The translations under genes and the position numbers were made by a program. From NCBI RefSeq assembly GCF_016462415.1, contig NZ_JAEMTF010000050.1:1-33372 (forward strand): a stretch of 33,372 nucleotides of DNA, given 5' to 3'. Below are positions 1 to 7,299 of this stretch, piece by piece (the stretch's first letter is position 1; each line of letters begins with the position of its first letter). The notes beneath the pieces are model-generated. The model searched no databases. It saw nothing but the letters and a program-made list of their open reading frames with translations, and had not been told where the DNA came from. The stretch comes from Williamsia sp. GTDB lineage: Bacteria; Actinomycetota; Actinomycetes; Mycobacteriales; Mycobacteriaceae.

Positions 1-22
1 CGCCCACCCCGCCCGCCGACCA

Positions 23-718
23 CTACTTAGCCCCCACTTCGAGTTCGAGGCACAGCCGCTGCACGTCTTCGCGAGCTTGCAGCGCCACTCGGCTGGAGCC
101 GTATTCGGTGACGACCCGACCTTCGGCTGCGGCGCGGGAGTGGACCTTGTAGTGCCGGACCACGGTGCGAGCCAACGGCCACCCGCGCGACCGGACAAAC
201 GCCTGCGTCTGCTCGAGATCCGACCGACCGTCTCGTGGATCCCAGTCATTGACCACCACCACGTACGGGATGCCCAACGGTTCGATCACTTTGGTGATCG
301 TGCGTGCGGTCGGGTCGAACGCCAACGGCTCGGGAACAATCGGAACGATCACCAGATCCGCCGACCCCAACACCGCGTCCAACGCGTAGCCGGTGCCACC
401 GTTGTCCGTCGCTCCCGGGGTGTCGCCGATCCACCCGGGAGTGTCGACAATGACGTGATCGATACCCGGCAGATGCCGCAGTCGACCGAGCATCCCGACG
501 TCGTCGTGGGCTTGGGCGATGCGGAATGGGAGATCGGCAACCCGGTCGGCCCACCACACCGCCGACCCTTGCGGATCGATCGACACCGCCAGCACCGGCG
601 ACACCTCCCCCTCCCCTGCCGGATCGGTGAGGACGTCTGCCTTTACCGCGGCGAGGTTCATCGCCAGCGTCGATTTACCGACCCCACCCTTTTGATTCAT
701 CACCACATGCACACCCAT
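23..718 (-). CDS. ParA-family partition ATPase
   Basis: Deviant Walker-A ATPase of the ParA/MinD superfamily, which binds DNA non-specifically as an ATP dimer and segregates plasmids or integrated elements together with a ParB partner. The P-loop KGGVGKST lies within the first 20 residues, followed by a Walker A'-like segment (SIDPQG) and a Walker B-like segment (HVIVDTPG). At 231 residues it is the short form without an N-terminal DNA-binding domain, as found on plasmids and integrative elements. I chose the ATG at 718 because a purine-rich GGTGGAG lies just upstream; an in-frame ATG 13 codons earlier has no such support. The gene reads out of the window, so a ParB-like partner could follow beyond position 1. 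It lies next to a tRNA-Pro attachment scar, which fits carriage on an integrative element. Confidence 0.9.
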   Translation of the reverse strand: MGVHVVMNQKGGVGKSTLAMNLAAVKADVLTDPAGEGEVSPVLAVSIDPQGSAVWWADRVADLPFRIAQAHDDVGMLGRLRHLPGIDHVIVDTPGWIGDTPGATDNGGTGYALDAVLGSADLVIVPIVPEPLAFDPTARTITKVIEPLGIPYVVVVNDWDPRDGRSDLEQTQAFVRSRGWPLARTVVRHYKVHSRAAAEGRVVTEYGSSRVALQAREDVQRLCLELEVGAK

Positions 719-1031
719 TTTCTCCACCTCTCCGATCCGTCCGTAAATGCCTGTCATCCCGCGCAGTGCGGCGCCGGTGTTTACCGCGGTAAACCAGGCC
801 GCTCGGCGGGCCCCGGGCAGACGCTGTGCACGAGGAGACGTCGATCGAATACGGTTGCTTGAGAGCAGGTTCTAATTGCGAGAAATCAAGAGCTGGGGAA
901 ATACGCCCAGTCCGCAGACAGTCCGCAGCAGCACCGAAAGGGGCCATCACCGGCAAACACCCACAACGCCGCTCACCAGCAGAAACAGTGAATCCGCAAC
1001 TGCGTCAACAACACCAAACTCCCAGGTGCGC
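719..1031. other. Non-coding leader between parA and the attachment site
   Basis: No credible gene was seen here. It holds the promoter side of the ParA gene, a 16-bp palindrome, and a pair of 10-bp direct repeats (CAGTCCGCAG at 908-917 and 919-928). A third copy of the repeat lies at 1172-1181, on the other side of the tRNA fragment. The stretch is somewhat less GC-rich than the coding regions. Confidence 0.6.
779..794. promoter_or_regulatory. Perfect 16-bp palindrome upstream of parA
   Basis: GTTTACCGCGGTAAAC is a perfect palindrome about 60 bp upstream of the ParA start codon. It does not resemble the chromosomal parS consensus. It could be the operator through which the partition system represses itself, a centromere-like site, or a site for another element-encoded regulator. 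The role is inferred; the symmetry is seen directly. Confidence 0.6.
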
Positions 1032-1076
1032 TCGTTCGGGACGAAGAGGTCGTGGGTTCGAATCCCGCCACCCCGA
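1032..1076 (+). other. tRNA-Pro 3' fragment, probable att site of an integrative element
   Basis: This matches the 3' half of a bacterial tRNA-Pro: anticodon loop TTCGGGA with putative anticodon CGG, a 3' anticodon strand, a T-arm with loop TTCGAAT at 1057-1063 closed by GTGGG/CCCGC, then acceptor strand CACCCCG and discriminator A. Upstream of about 1032 the anticodon stem no longer pairs, and there is no D-arm or 5' acceptor strand, so the gene is incomplete. A 3' tRNA copy of this kind is left at the distal end when an element integrates into a tRNA gene. pSAM2 of Streptomyces is a known case in a tRNA-Pro. The intact tRNA should lie beyond the left edge. Confidence 0.85.
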
Positions 1077-1100
1077 CGTGTTGGTTGAGACACAGAAGAG

Positions 1101-1129
1101 GCCCTGACCAGGGGAAACCCGGTCGGGGC
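1101..1129 (+). terminator. Hairpin terminator behind the tRNA-Pro fragment
   Basis: The arms GCCCTGACC (1101-1109) and GGTCGGGGC (1121-1129) form a 9-bp stem with one G-U pair around an 11-nt loop, followed by TTCCTCGTTTC. GC-rich hairpins 20-30 bp behind a tRNA are common in actinobacteria. Its presence supports the view that DNA to the right of 1076 is the original chromosomal downstream flank of the tRNA gene. Confidence 0.7.
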
Positions 1130-1135
1130 TTCCTC

Positions 1136-1684
1136 GTTTCCGGAGTCATCTCAAACTGTCGCCAGTCCCCCCAGTCCGCAGGAGAAAAACTCCGGCCGCA
1201 TTCTGGCGCCAGATCAGGGCTCAGTGGGCGGTTGGCTGTCATGGCCAGGTGTTGAACACCGTTGACAGCGTGTGCGTCCGCGCCCGTGACTGCTGTGCAT
1301 TCTTCGCGTCCACCTAAGAGGTCGCGCCGGGTCGGAGTCGCGCTGACAAGCGGCCGCTGACAGATCGGCGTTGGCCTGGGATGAAAACTCTCCACGCTGC
1401 TTGCCGCCGGATTAATCGGGTACTACGGGGGCATTTGAAGCTCGACCCACCCGCGGTGGATAACTCAGGGCGGGCTAGCCGGTGGTTCCTTCATGTGAAT
1501 GTGGTCGCCCGGTACAGACCCAGCTGAGGACACCTGTTCGTGGTCCCGCGAGGACCACTGTTGCTGGGGCATACCCACACACCGTCGTCAGGAGCCACTG
1601 TTGGTGACGGCGCACTGCGGTCGCGGAGAGTCGGCTGATCGTAGGTCGGTTGCAGTGGTGGTTCACCAATGAAGGGAAGAGGTT
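1136..1684. other. Intergenic region, no gene recognised
   Basis: Open frames here are antisense or chance extensions across the tRNA fragment and the following gene. The stretch contains a perfect inverted repeat GTGGTCC-cgcga-GGACCAC at 1540-1558 that could be a hairpin or an operator for the downstream SDR-like gene. It also has a third copy of the CAGTCCGCAG repeat at 1172-1181. No tRNA, transposase remnant or CRISPR-like structure was seen. Confidence 0.6.
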
Positions 1685-2464
1685 ATGAGCGGGTTGGCTG
1701 TTGTTACGGGTGCGTCTTCGGGAATTGGTCGGGAGTACGCCCGACGTTTGGCCGCGCGTGGGACAGATTTGATCGTGGTCGGGCGTCGCGAGGAAAGACT
1801 TCGAGATCTGGCGTCCGAATTTCCCGCCGTCGAGGTGCACACGGTTGTTGCCGATTTGTCCACCAGTGACGGCATCGGTCGCGTGATCGCAGCAGTGGGC
1901 ACCCAGCCCGTGACGGTGCTGATCAACAACGCAGGCGTGGCCCACTACAAGGCGTTCACGGACCTCCCCGACGAGCAGGCCGCGGAGTTGGTGGGCGTGA
2001 AAGTACTTGCCCCGACACTTTTAACCCGCGCAGTCGCGCCGGGCATGGTCGCTCGTGGCTCGGGGCAGATCGTCAACGTCGCGGGCATGATCGCCTTCAG
2101 CGGCCCAGCCACACTCGAGCAGGTTCCACTTCGTCGTGCGGTCTATGCGTCCGGGCTGGCGTACGCCCTCACCCTTTCGCAGACGTTGCACGCCGAACTC
2201 TCGAGAAGCGGTGTGAGCGTTCAGGTCCTGTGCCCCGGCGTCGTCGCGACAGAGTTTCACGAACGCCAAGGACTCGACCTGTCAGCCACGCCCCGGATGA
2301 GCGCGGCTGACGTGGTGACCGCGAGCCTTCGTGGCATCGAGCTGGGTGAACTGGTCACCGCGCCAGGGGTCGAGCACGCAGAGCTGCTCGCCGACGTGTT
2401 CAACGCGGATCTCGCCGCGTTCGGTGGGCAAGCACCGGTACTGGCATCGCGCTACCGCGGCTGA
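1685..2464 (+). CDS. SDR-fold protein lacking most catalytic residues
   Basis: Short-chain dehydrogenase/reductase fold protein of 259 residues, a normal length for classical SDRs. The NAD(P)-binding motif TGASSGIG is at residues 8-15 and NNAG at 81-84. The active site is degenerate. Tyr154 remains, but the Lys expected four residues later is Leu158, the structural Asn region reads GVKV (Lys106), and the catalytic Ser position falls in VNVAGM with no Ser. A short insertion lies before Tyr154. The fold can probably bind a nucleotide but may not do standard SDR chemistry. The start has a good GGGAAGAGG ribosome site. The next gene follows after 44 bp, so the two are probably co-transcribed. Confidence 0.88.
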   Translation: MSGLAVVTGASSGIGREYARRLAARGTDLIVVGRREERLRDLASEFPAVEVHTVVADLSTSDGIGRVIAAVGTQPVTVLINNAGVAHYKAFTDLPDEQAAELVGVKVLAPTLLTRAVAPGMVARGSGQIVNVAGMIAFSGPATLEQVPLRRAVYASGLAYALTLSQTLHAELSRSGVSVQVLCPGVVATEFHERQGLDLSATPRMSAADVVTASLRGIELGELVTAPGVEHAELLADVFNADLAAFGGQAPVLASRYRG

Positions 2465-2508
2465 ACCACACACAGACCGGGCGTGACGACATCCACGAAG
2501 GAGACACC

Positions 2509-3366
2509 GTGACGACAGCAGGAACTCAAACTCCGGAACAGCCCATCAAAGAAGTCGGGTTCATCGGTCTCGGCGATCAAGGTCTGCCGATGGCCAGGGC
2601 GATTGCCGAGCAGGGTTACACCCTTCATGTCTGGGCTCGTCGTCCGTCGGCGATTGCACTCGAGCGGACGCCGCACACTGTTCACGCCTCGATCGCATCT
2701 CTTGGAGCGGCTTCTGACATTGTCGCACTGTGCGTCGGCACCGACCAGGACGTTTTGCAGCTCGTCGACGGTGGTCTGCTCGGCGCGCTTCGTCCAGGCA
2801 GCCTGGTGATCAATCACGGCACCGGAACCCCGAAGAACGCCCGCCAGATGTTCGACCTGTGCGCGAGTTACGGGGTCGTCATGGTCGACGCGCCGGTCAG
2901 TGGTGGACGACCGGCGGCCGAAGCGCGTGCACTGGTCGTCCTTGCCGGTGGTCCAGATGCTGCCGTGGCCACCGCAGCGCCTGTTTTCGAGTGCTTCGCG
3001 ACGGTGGTGGCGCACGTCGGGGGCGCAGGAGCCGGCCAGCTCGCGAAGCTTTTCAACAACGCGTTGCTGATGATGAACCAAGCGGCGATCGCCGACATCA
3101 TGGAGCTCGCCGGTCAGGCAGGTTTCGCGCCGGGCCCGCTGGTCGACGCACTTCGAGCAGGGTCTGCCGACAGTCGCGCGCTGAGCCTGATGAATACAAT
3201 GGTCAATCCCGACACCGTCGGTCACCTCTCCACCGTCGAAGCCCTCGAGATGGACCTGTTCCAACAGGCAATGACTGATGCCGGCGTGGAAGCGACGGAA
3301 GCCACGGCTCGTGGTCTCTCGGGCGCCCGCCGGCTGGGGGACGTCATTGGTTGGCTCAACCACTGA
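2509..3366 (+). CDS. 3-hydroxyisobutyrate dehydrogenase-family NAD(P)-dependent oxidoreductase
   Basis: Member of the beta-hydroxyacid dehydrogenase family (HIBADH, tartronate semialdehyde reductase, GLYR-like). These enzymes oxidise a 3-hydroxyacid or reduce the matching semialdehyde with NAD(P). The dinucleotide motif GFIGLGDQG spans residues 17-25, the substrate-binding signature DAPVSGG 127-133, and the catalytic Lys lies in GAGQLAKLFNN (Lys180, with Asn184), so the active site looks intact. The length of 285 residues is typical. The start is GTG with GAAGGAG upstream. It probably forms an operon with the preceding SDR-fold gene and converges on an XRE regulator. The exact substrate cannot be read from the sequence. 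Confidence 0.9.
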   Translation: MTTAGTQTPEQPIKEVGFIGLGDQGLPMARAIAEQGYTLHVWARRPSAIALERTPHTVHASIASLGAASDIVALCVGTDQDVLQLVDGGLLGALRPGSLVINHGTGTPKNARQMFDLCASYGVVMVDAPVSGGRPAAEARALVVLAGGPDAAVATAAPVFECFATVVAHVGGAGAGQLAKLFNNALLMMNQAAIADIMELAGQAGFAPGPLVDALRAGSADSRALSLMNTMVNPDTVGHLSTVEALEMDLFQQAMTDAGVEATEATARGLSGARRLGDVIGWLNH

Positions 3367-3446
3367 GCCACCCGCCCCCACTTCCGGGTCTCAACCGGAC
3401 CGACTCCGCTGGACGGGCAATACTTTTGATTCAGCGTCGAGTGCGC

Positions 3447-4286
3447 TCAACTGTCAGTGACCGGCGCTCTGGAAGCGAGCAACCTCAATTTGTCGGCGCT
3501 GTCGGTTCCCGGATCGGGGTGATAGATCGCCAGAGCCAATGATTGGGCAGTGTCTCCGATCCCCAGTTTCTCTCTGTTCAAGGTCAGTTCGCCGACCACC
3601 GGATGGCTGATCACCAACGGCCAGTTCTGCAACGCTTGGACGTCGTTGTGCGCCCACACGGTCCGGAACCGTTCGCTTGCCAGTGAGAGCTCATCGACCA
3701 GCTCGGTACAGCGTGGGGTGTTCGTGTCAGCGCCGACCGAACGACGAAAGCCGGCAACCAGTCGGGCGGTGGTGTCCTCCCAGTCCGAGTACAGGTTTCG
3801 TTCGTCGCGGTCCAGGAACACCGCGCGCAGACGATTGTCACCGACGACGAGTCGCGGAGAAATCGAAGCGGCAAGCGAGTTCGCCGCCAGGACATCGAAA
3901 TAGCGGTTCTCGACGAACGCGGGCAGGTTCAGAGAATGCAGAAGCTTGCCTACCCCATCTGGCACCGGTTCCCAGCCCTGTGGCCGATCGTCGGACTGCG
4001 TCGGGCGGCGCTCGGCGAGGGACAACAGATACGAGGTACTGATCGAGTCCAACCCGAGAACGCGAGCCAATGCCTCGAGAACCTCCGGCGACGGGTTTCG
4101 ATCGCGCCCCTGCTCGAGGCGCAGGTAGTAGTCGACACTGATCCCGGCCAGCAGAGCGACTTCCGATCTCCGCAAACCACGCACCCGGCGATTGCTGCCG
4201 CCAGGAAGGCCGACCTGATCGGGACGAACACGGTCCCGCTGCGCGCGGAGGTATTCACCGAGCATCGTGCCGTTGGCCGCCATCAC
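3447..4286 (-). CDS. XRE-family regulator with MmyB-type ligand-binding domain
   Basis: A 279-residue regulator. A helix-turn-helix of the XRE type lies in about residues 10-75, including LRRSEVALLAGISVDYYLRLEQGRD. It is followed by a C-terminal region of the MmyB-like PAS-fold type (pattern around LHSLNLPAFVENRYFDVLAAN), which in related proteins binds a small hydrophobic ligand. Such proteins usually repress a neighbouring oxidoreductase operon. Here it converges on the HIBADH-like gene rather than diverging from it. The start is uncertain: GTG at 4286, ATG at 4283 or ATG at 4265 are all in frame and none has a clear ribosome site. A second paralogous regulator lies at 25505-26341. Confidence 0.88.
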   Translation of the reverse strand: MMAANGTMLGEYLRAQRDRVRPDQVGLPGGSNRRVRGLRRSEVALLAGISVDYYLRLEQGRDRNPSPEVLEALARVLGLDSISTSYLLSLAERRPTQSDDRPQGWEPVPDGVGKLLHSLNLPAFVENRYFDVLAANSLAASISPRLVVGDNRLRAVFLDRDERNLYSDWEDTTARLVAGFRRSVGADTNTPRCTELVDELSLASERFRTVWAHNDVQALQNWPLVISHPVVGELTLNREKLGIGDTAQSLALAIYHPDPGTDSADKLRLLASRAPVTDS

Positions 4287-4401
4287 GGCAGTCTAGGACC
4301 GTCCGCAGCTGTTGGTCCGGGACCGCCAGCCCAGCTGCCGCAACGGTCAGAACTCCCCCTGTAAATGCGATCGCGGTTCAACTCGCCGTGGGCTCGACCC
4401 A

Positions 4402-5004
4402 TCAACGGCCGGGCTCTCGGGCAGCACCCAGTGCTGCGATCGTGGCGATGAGAAGCGAGTCGACGTAGTCGGCCTCGACTGGTTGGTTGAAGGCGAGCAT
4501 CCTGAAGGCCAGTGGCGCAAACAACAGGTCGATGCCCACATCGAAGTTGAAGTCCTGGGGCAGTTCGCCCCGGTCGACAGCAGCCCGGAGAATTTCGGCC
4601 ACCACGGCCCGGCGCGGCTCGGCGACTGTTGTCCACACTGCGTTTCTGAAGGCAGCGTTGATTACCGACTCCGCGAGTAGACCCGGTGCAATGCGGACGA
4701 CCAGGGGATGCGCGAGTTGGGTTCGTATCCCCTCGAGGACCACCCGCAGGTCGGAGACGAGTCGGCCGGTACTCGGCTGCACGACCAGCGCTGATCGCAC
4801 GGTGGTGCCGATGATGTCGAGAACCATGTCTTCTTTCGAGGCCCAGCGTCTGTACAGCGCGGCTTTTCCCACCCCGGCCCGCCGCGATACCGCCTCCATC
4901 GACGTCCCGGCGTATCCGCGTCCCGCGAGTTCCTCGAAAAGCGCCTGAGTGATCGCCTCTGTCACACCCGGCCGAAGAGCAGCACCGCCACGTTGATCGG
5001 TCAT
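4402..5004 (-). CDS. TetR/AcrR-family transcriptional regulator
   Basis: A 200-residue TetR-family protein. The N-terminal helix-turn-helix region (about residues 12-58) includes the typical TSMEAVSRRAGVGKAALYRRWASKEDM pattern, and the C-terminal part fits the TetR_C ligand-binding and dimerisation domain. It is transcribed divergently from the alpha/beta hydrolase gene. The start codons are about 94 bp apart, and the space between holds a pair of near-identical 19-bp inverted sites. It therefore most likely represses itself and the hydrolase and is released by a substrate-like ligand. The ligand is unknown. Confidence 0.92.
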   Translation of the reverse strand: MTDQRGGAALRPGVTEAITQALFEELAGRGYAGTSMEAVSRRAGVGKAALYRRWASKEDMVLDIIGTTVRSALVVQPSTGRLVSDLRVVLEGIRTQLAHPLVVRIAPGLLAESVINAAFRNAVWTTVAEPRRAVVAEILRAAVDRGELPQDFNFDVGIDLLFAPLAFRMLAFNQPVEADYVDSLLIATIAALGAAREPGR

Positions 5005-5021
5005 ACCTCAGTCTAATCAAA

Positions 5022-5076
5022 CGAGACGGTTGCGTTCCATTGCGAAACCGCTAACCTATGGAACGACACCGTTTCG
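5022..5076. promoter_or_regulatory. Paired inverted operator between tetR and hydrolase genes
   Basis: CGAGACGGTTGCGTTCCAT at 5022-5040 recurs on the opposite strand at 5058-5076 with 16 of 19 positions identical, separated by 17 bp. The right copy also contains the inner repeat GGAACG-N9-CGTTCC. The pair spans the region where the divergent promoters must lie. It is the probable binding site of the adjacent TetR regulator. Confidence 0.75.
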
Positions 5077-5098
5077 TTCCGATAATGGAGGTATAGCT

Positions 5099-6247
5099 GT
5101 GAAGTTCCTTTTCGATGACGAGTCGTTCTCGTTTGAGGCGTTACGGGCTGCGGGGTATGCGACCTACGCCGGTGCAGAGCTCGGTGAGGTCCTGGTGACG
5201 TGCCGGGAGATCCCGGAAACCGACGAGCGGGCATGGTCGCGCGAGTGGTCGGCCACCGCGGCCCGCGTCGAGCAGATCGCGCGGGACTCTCTTGCCGCGG
5301 GCCACCGCGTCAGCGCCCGGGAAGCGTTGTTTCGCGCGTCCAACTACTACCGGACCGCCGACTTCTATCGGCGGGAGGACCCTGCCGGTGACGCTGAGTC
5401 GACGCGCCTGTCGCGTCGTTCGCAGGAAACGTTTGCAGAGGCCGTCACCCTGTTGGATTACGAGACGCAGTCCGTTCGAATCCCTTACGGCGAAACAACG
5501 TTGCCGGGCTATCTGTATCTCTCGCCGGGCACCCACACACCCCGGCCACTCGTGATCTACCACGGCGGTTTCGACTCCACTCTCGAGGAGGACTACTTCG
5601 CTCTGGTGGCCGGCGCAATCTCGCGCGGCTACCACGTTTTGACCTTCGACGGGCCAGGGCAGGGCAGTGCGCTTCGCGATCAGGGCCTGCATTTTCGCCC
5701 CGACTGGGAAGCGGTGGTCACTCCCGTCGTCGACTTCGCGATGACCCTCCCACAAGTGGACACGACCAAACTGGCCTTAGCCGGAACAAGCCTTGGCGGA
5801 TACCTCGCCGCCCGGGCCGCGGCGTTCGAGCCAAGGTTGGCCGCCTGCATCCTGCACGACGGTGTCTACAGCCTCGCCACGACGATCGAAGCGATGACCT
5901 CGGCATCCGAAGCCGAACTCATGAAGCACACCGGGAGCCGCTGGGTCATCCGCAACGGGAAGTGGACCTTCGGGGCCGCCGACCTCGCCGAGTTCCGTGA
6001 CCTGTGCCAGGCGTACACCCTCGCCGGGGTGGTCCACCAGATCAACTGCCCCACGCTCGTTCTCGACGCAGAAAACGACCAATTCTTCAAGGGCCAGGCC
6101 CACCAGGTGTTTTCCGAGTTGACCTGCGAAAAGCGGTACATCCCCTTCGCCGAGAAGAACGGCGGCGGGGAGCACTGCCACGAGGGCGCCGTTGCGCTCT
6201 GGCATCAACAGGCATTCGACTGGCTCGACGAACTCCTCACACCCTGA
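5099..6247 (+). CDS. Alpha/beta hydrolase of the FrsA / 2,6-dihydroxypseudooxynicotine hydrolase type
   Basis: Serine-type alpha/beta hydrolase of 382 residues. An N-terminal helical cap (with SNYYRTADFYRRED) precedes the hydrolase core. The core has an HGGFDS oxyanion segment near residue 155, the nucleophile elbow GTSLGG with Ser231, a probable acid Asp327 (LDAENDQFF) and His359 (GGGEHCHEG). The combination resembles the family containing FrsA and the C-C bond hydrolase of nicotine breakdown, though esterase activity is equally possible. I chose GTG at 5099 because GGAGG lies 7 nt upstream; a longer in-frame start at 5030 would fall inside the operator. It is divergent from the TetR gene that probably controls it. 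Confidence 0.88.
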   Translation: MKFLFDDESFSFEALRAAGYATYAGAELGEVLVTCREIPETDERAWSREWSATAARVEQIARDSLAAGHRVSAREALFRASNYYRTADFYRREDPAGDAESTRLSRRSQETFAEAVTLLDYETQSVRIPYGETTLPGYLYLSPGTHTPRPLVIYHGGFDSTLEEDYFALVAGAISRGYHVLTFDGPGQGSALRDQGLHFRPDWEAVVTPVVDFAMTLPQVDTTKLALAGTSLGGYLAARAAAFEPRLAACILHDGVYSLATTIEAMTSASEAELMKHTGSRWVIRNGKWTFGAADLAEFRDLCQAYTLAGVVHQINCPTLVLDAENDQFFKGQAHQVFSELTCEKRYIPFAEKNGGGEHCHEGAVALWHQQAFDWLDELLTP

Positions 6248-6304
6248 GGAGCCGTCTGCCGGGACTCGCGCAGGAGATTCGCGCGGTCACGGCCCGTCGA
6301 TCAG

Positions 6305-6922
6305 TCACACCACAATCGACCCGATCACCTCGTCAATCCATGGATAGAACTCTTCGGCGCTGTCGCTCATCCGCGCCTTCACCATGCCCGTCCAGTCATC
6401 GGCGATCACCTCGATCGATCCGTCGCGTACCGCGTCATAGGCTTGTGTCACAACGCTTTCCGGGGTCACCTTCGGCACATCCCAGCGAGCTGCCATCGGC
6501 GTATCGATCATCCCCACCTGGAGCCCGATCACGTGAGTTCCCTGTCCGCGAAGCGCCGAGCGCAATCCGTTGGTGGCCGACCACATCGCCGCCTTGGACG
6601 CCGCGTAGGCGGTGGGGATGCTGATCCAACTCGCGGCCGAGAGGACATTGAGCATCGCGCCTCCCCCGTTGGCCGCGAGGATCGGCGCAAACGCGTTCGC
6701 GACTCGAAGGTTCCCAAAGAAATTGGTCTCGAAGATGCGGCGCAGGTTATCTTCAGAACCGGTAATGGAGTCACCTTCGGGCGCTATGCCCGCGTTGTTG
6801 ATGAGCAGATCGACATCTGCAGCGACCGACACAGCGCTGCCGAGGTCATCAGCAGAGGTGATGTCGAGAGACATAGGCGTGACTCGGTCGTCGCCCCAAT
6901 CCTTCGTCGACCGCGCCGCGGC
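6305..6922 (-). pseudogene. SDR gene lacking its N-terminal NAD(P)-binding part
   Basis: The reading frame encodes most of an SDR: an AAARS segment that normally ends the second beta-strand, LLINNAG, a VLSAAS serine region and the intact YAASK catalytic motif, then a full C-terminus. The first ~30 residues with the glycine-rich TGxxxGIG motif are absent. Upstream the sequence turns directly into the front part of a TRIC-type channel gene in another frame. There is no own start or ribosome site before the break, so the gene is most likely dead. An internal ATG would give a product without the cofactor-binding loop. It was probably created by a deletion at about 6920-6930. Confidence 0.8.
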
Positions 6923-6924
6923 AC

Positions 6925-7176
6925 GAAGGCGACGACGGCACCAGTCGCGGCCACCGTGAGGTAGCGCCAATCAGTGAAGGTTGCCGGCGGGAGAGCGCCG
7001 AGAAGGATGTCTCGGAGGAAGCCGCCGCCGAGCGCGGTGAGCACGCCCAGGGTCACCACGCCGACGATGTCCAGTCGAGCGACGCGCATCGCCGTCCAGG
7101 CGCCGTTGAGCGCGAATGCGAAGGTGCCGGCGAGATCCAGGACGAGAAACGTCGCAGAAGTGGTGTGCACGCTCAC
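6925..7176 (-). pseudogene. Truncated TRIC/UPF0126 membrane channel gene (N-terminal repeat only)
   Basis: The start of a UPF0126/TRIC-family membrane protein (YadS-like, trimeric cation channel fold). It begins with GTG at 7176, has hydrophobic segments around LDLAGTFAFALNGAWTAM and IVGVVTLGVLTALGGG, and contains the family signature GGGFLRDILLG, followed by a third hydrophobic segment near AATGAVVAFV. Full-length members have about 200 residues built from two such repeats. Here only the first repeat of about 80 residues remains, and the frame then runs out of phase into SDR sequence, stopping at 6784. It is a remnant of a deletion that removed the second half of this gene and the front of the SDR gene. 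Confidence 0.78.
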
Positions 7177-7299
7177 TGTCTACCCGCCCGGGTGCGCGCG
7201 GCATCAAATGCCACGACAGGGTCTTGCTCAACGCCCCTTCCACAAGTGGGTGGTGGTCAGGGCGTCGTCACGAGGGGACGCCGGAGGGTACCGTGCCGC

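Noticed and set aside
973-1395. Minus-strand frame with VAGFEPTTSSSRTS
   Set aside because: This is the well-known false protein translated from the antisense strand of a tRNA 3' half; the tRNA-Pro fragment explains it.
2452-3381. Long antisense frame of 309 codons over the dehydrogenase gene
   Set aside because: High-GC DNA often leaves antisense frames open; it lacks family motifs and a ribosome site, whereas the sense strand has clear motifs.
6784-7176. 130-residue TRIC-like protein as an intact gene
   Set aside because: Only the first repeat of the family is present; the last ~45 residues are SDR sequence in the wrong frame.
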